From: FEN-1219 sp964457725
GTDB lineage: Bacteria; Pseudomonadota; Gammaproteobacteria; Steroidobacterales; Rariloculaceae
Reading direction: 5' to 3'
Length of the DNA stretch: 13,474 nt
Assembly: GCA_964457725.1 (NCBI GenBank)
Contig: CAYWGQ010000102.1
Span: forward strand, 1 to 13,474
Both the position numbers and the translations under genes were made by a program. Shown here piece by piece: positions 12,984-13,474 of the stretch. The number at the start of each line of letters is the position of its first letter. Position 1 is the first letter of the stretch. The notes below the pieces were generated by a model that saw nothing but the letters and a program-made list of their open reading frames with translations, was not told the DNA's origin and searched no databases.

Positions 12984-13474
12984 CTACAGCGGGTTGCTGA
13001 TGAAGCCGTTGACGATCGGCTCGAACGCGATCAGGCGGTCCAGGTTCGAGCCGAGGCCGTGCCCGGCGAACACGCTGCTGAACTGACCCGTCTCGCCGTG
13101 CAGCGCCATGTAGTTCAAGAGCACCATCTCGACGAGCAGGTTCACGTTGTTCGCGCCCGGCGTGCCCGCGCGCTGCACGTCGCCGTTCGCGGTGAACGAG
13201 CCGATCTGCTGATGGAGCTCCGGCGGAAGACCGTCCGATCCCGTCTGGTAGAGCAGCGGCCGACCGCCGGGTCGATAGACGAGGAAGAACGACGCCGCGG
13301 TGTCCTGGTTGTCGCTCGTCCACTCGCCCTTGCCGCGCCCGTTCTGGCTGTTGTCGATCACGCCGTTGCTCGAGAGCGAGCCGTCGCTGAAGACGTAGAG
13401 CATCAGCGGCACGCCCTTGCGGGCCGCGTACTCGAGGCACGCGCCCATGCAGCGGCCGGCGCGGAAGTCCTTGA
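12984..13474 (-). CDS. Unrecognised protein, C-terminal part (runs off right edge)
   Basis: At least 162 residues, open to the window edge at its 5' end; the true start is not visible. The visible frame begins KDFRAGRCMGACLEYAARKG and continues VPLMLYVFSDGSLSSNGVID, a strand rich in hydrophobics ending in an acidic turn. A polar segment (NGRGKGEWTSDNQDTAASFF) is followed by FLVYRPGGRPLLYQ. The helical end holds NNVNLLVEMVLLNYMALHGE and GHGLGSNLDRLIAFEPIVNG, with TAG at 12984. There is no membrane segment. The SDGSLSSNG region faintly recalls the C-terminal part of DUF1501 proteins (exported, often twin-arginine substrates), but this is by eye only. An internal ATG at 13448 is unlikely to be the start because the frame continues upstream. 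The gene is transcribed towards the REP doublet. Confidence 0.75.
   Translation of the reverse strand, partial: KDFRAGRCMGACLEYAARKGVPLMLYVFSDGSLSSNGVIDNSQNGRGKGEWTSDNQDTAASFFLVYRPGGRPLLYQTGSDGLPPELHQQIGSFTANGDVQRAGTPGANNVNLLVEMVLLNYMALHGETGQFSSVFAGHGLGSNLDRLIAFEPIVNGFISNPL

Overview
The window is GC-rich (roughly 70%), densely coded bacterial DNA. It reads as ordinary chromosome: no tRNA, rRNA, CRISPR array, transposase or phage gene is visible. A gammaproteobacterium of the Xanthomonadales/Steroidobacterales type is my best guess. The reasons are REP-type palindromes (GTAGGAGCGGCT...AGCCGCGACC) of the kind known from Pseudomonas and Xanthomonadaceae, a cecR-ybhG-like exporter operon, and the general gene style. 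This is an inference and is not firm.

Left part (1-1640): the N-terminus of folE (GTP cyclohydrolase I) runs off the left edge on the minus strand. It diverges from an XdhC/CoxI-family gene on the plus strand. The 223 bp after that gene hold two very short, GTGA-coupled reading frames that look like N-terminal stubs of lost genes.

Centre-left (1638-5048): the most unusual gene of the window is an 897-residue minus-strand protein. It joins a complete ATM1/HMT1-type ABC half-exporter to a histidine-kinase-type ATPase domain that has lost its key motifs, and then to a receiver domain whose key residues are intact. Diverging from it is a 143-residue protein with a winged-helix-like head and two C-terminal membrane helices, preceded by an extended -10 promoter.

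Centre (5052-8705): a minus-strand operon encodes a TetR regulator, an HlyD-family periplasmic adaptor, an ABC ATPase and an ABC-2 permease. Consecutive genes overlap by exactly 4 nt (GTGA, ATGA, ATGA). The arrangement parallels E. coli cecR-ybhGFSR but has a single permease. An AT-rich 24-bp imperfect palindrome just upstream of the regulator is a plausible operator. This suggests a self-regulated, drug- or toxin-responsive efflux pump.

Centre-right (8824-12710): a RimJ/RimL-type GNAT acetyltransferase lies 19 bp downstream of a three-part protein: a four-cysteine zinc ribbon, a carnosine-N-methyltransferase-like (N2227-like) domain and a small C-terminal domain. Upstream on the same strand is an SLC13/DASS-type transporter with two RCK_C (TrkA_C) domains.

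Right end (12711-13474): a repeat-rich 273-bp spacer carries a 43-bp tandem duplication and a perfect 26-bp inverted REP pair (REPIN-like). A third REP copy lies at 8756. After the spacer comes the C-terminal part of an unrecognised protein that runs off the right edge. No gene-free stretch in the window exceeds 300 bp.
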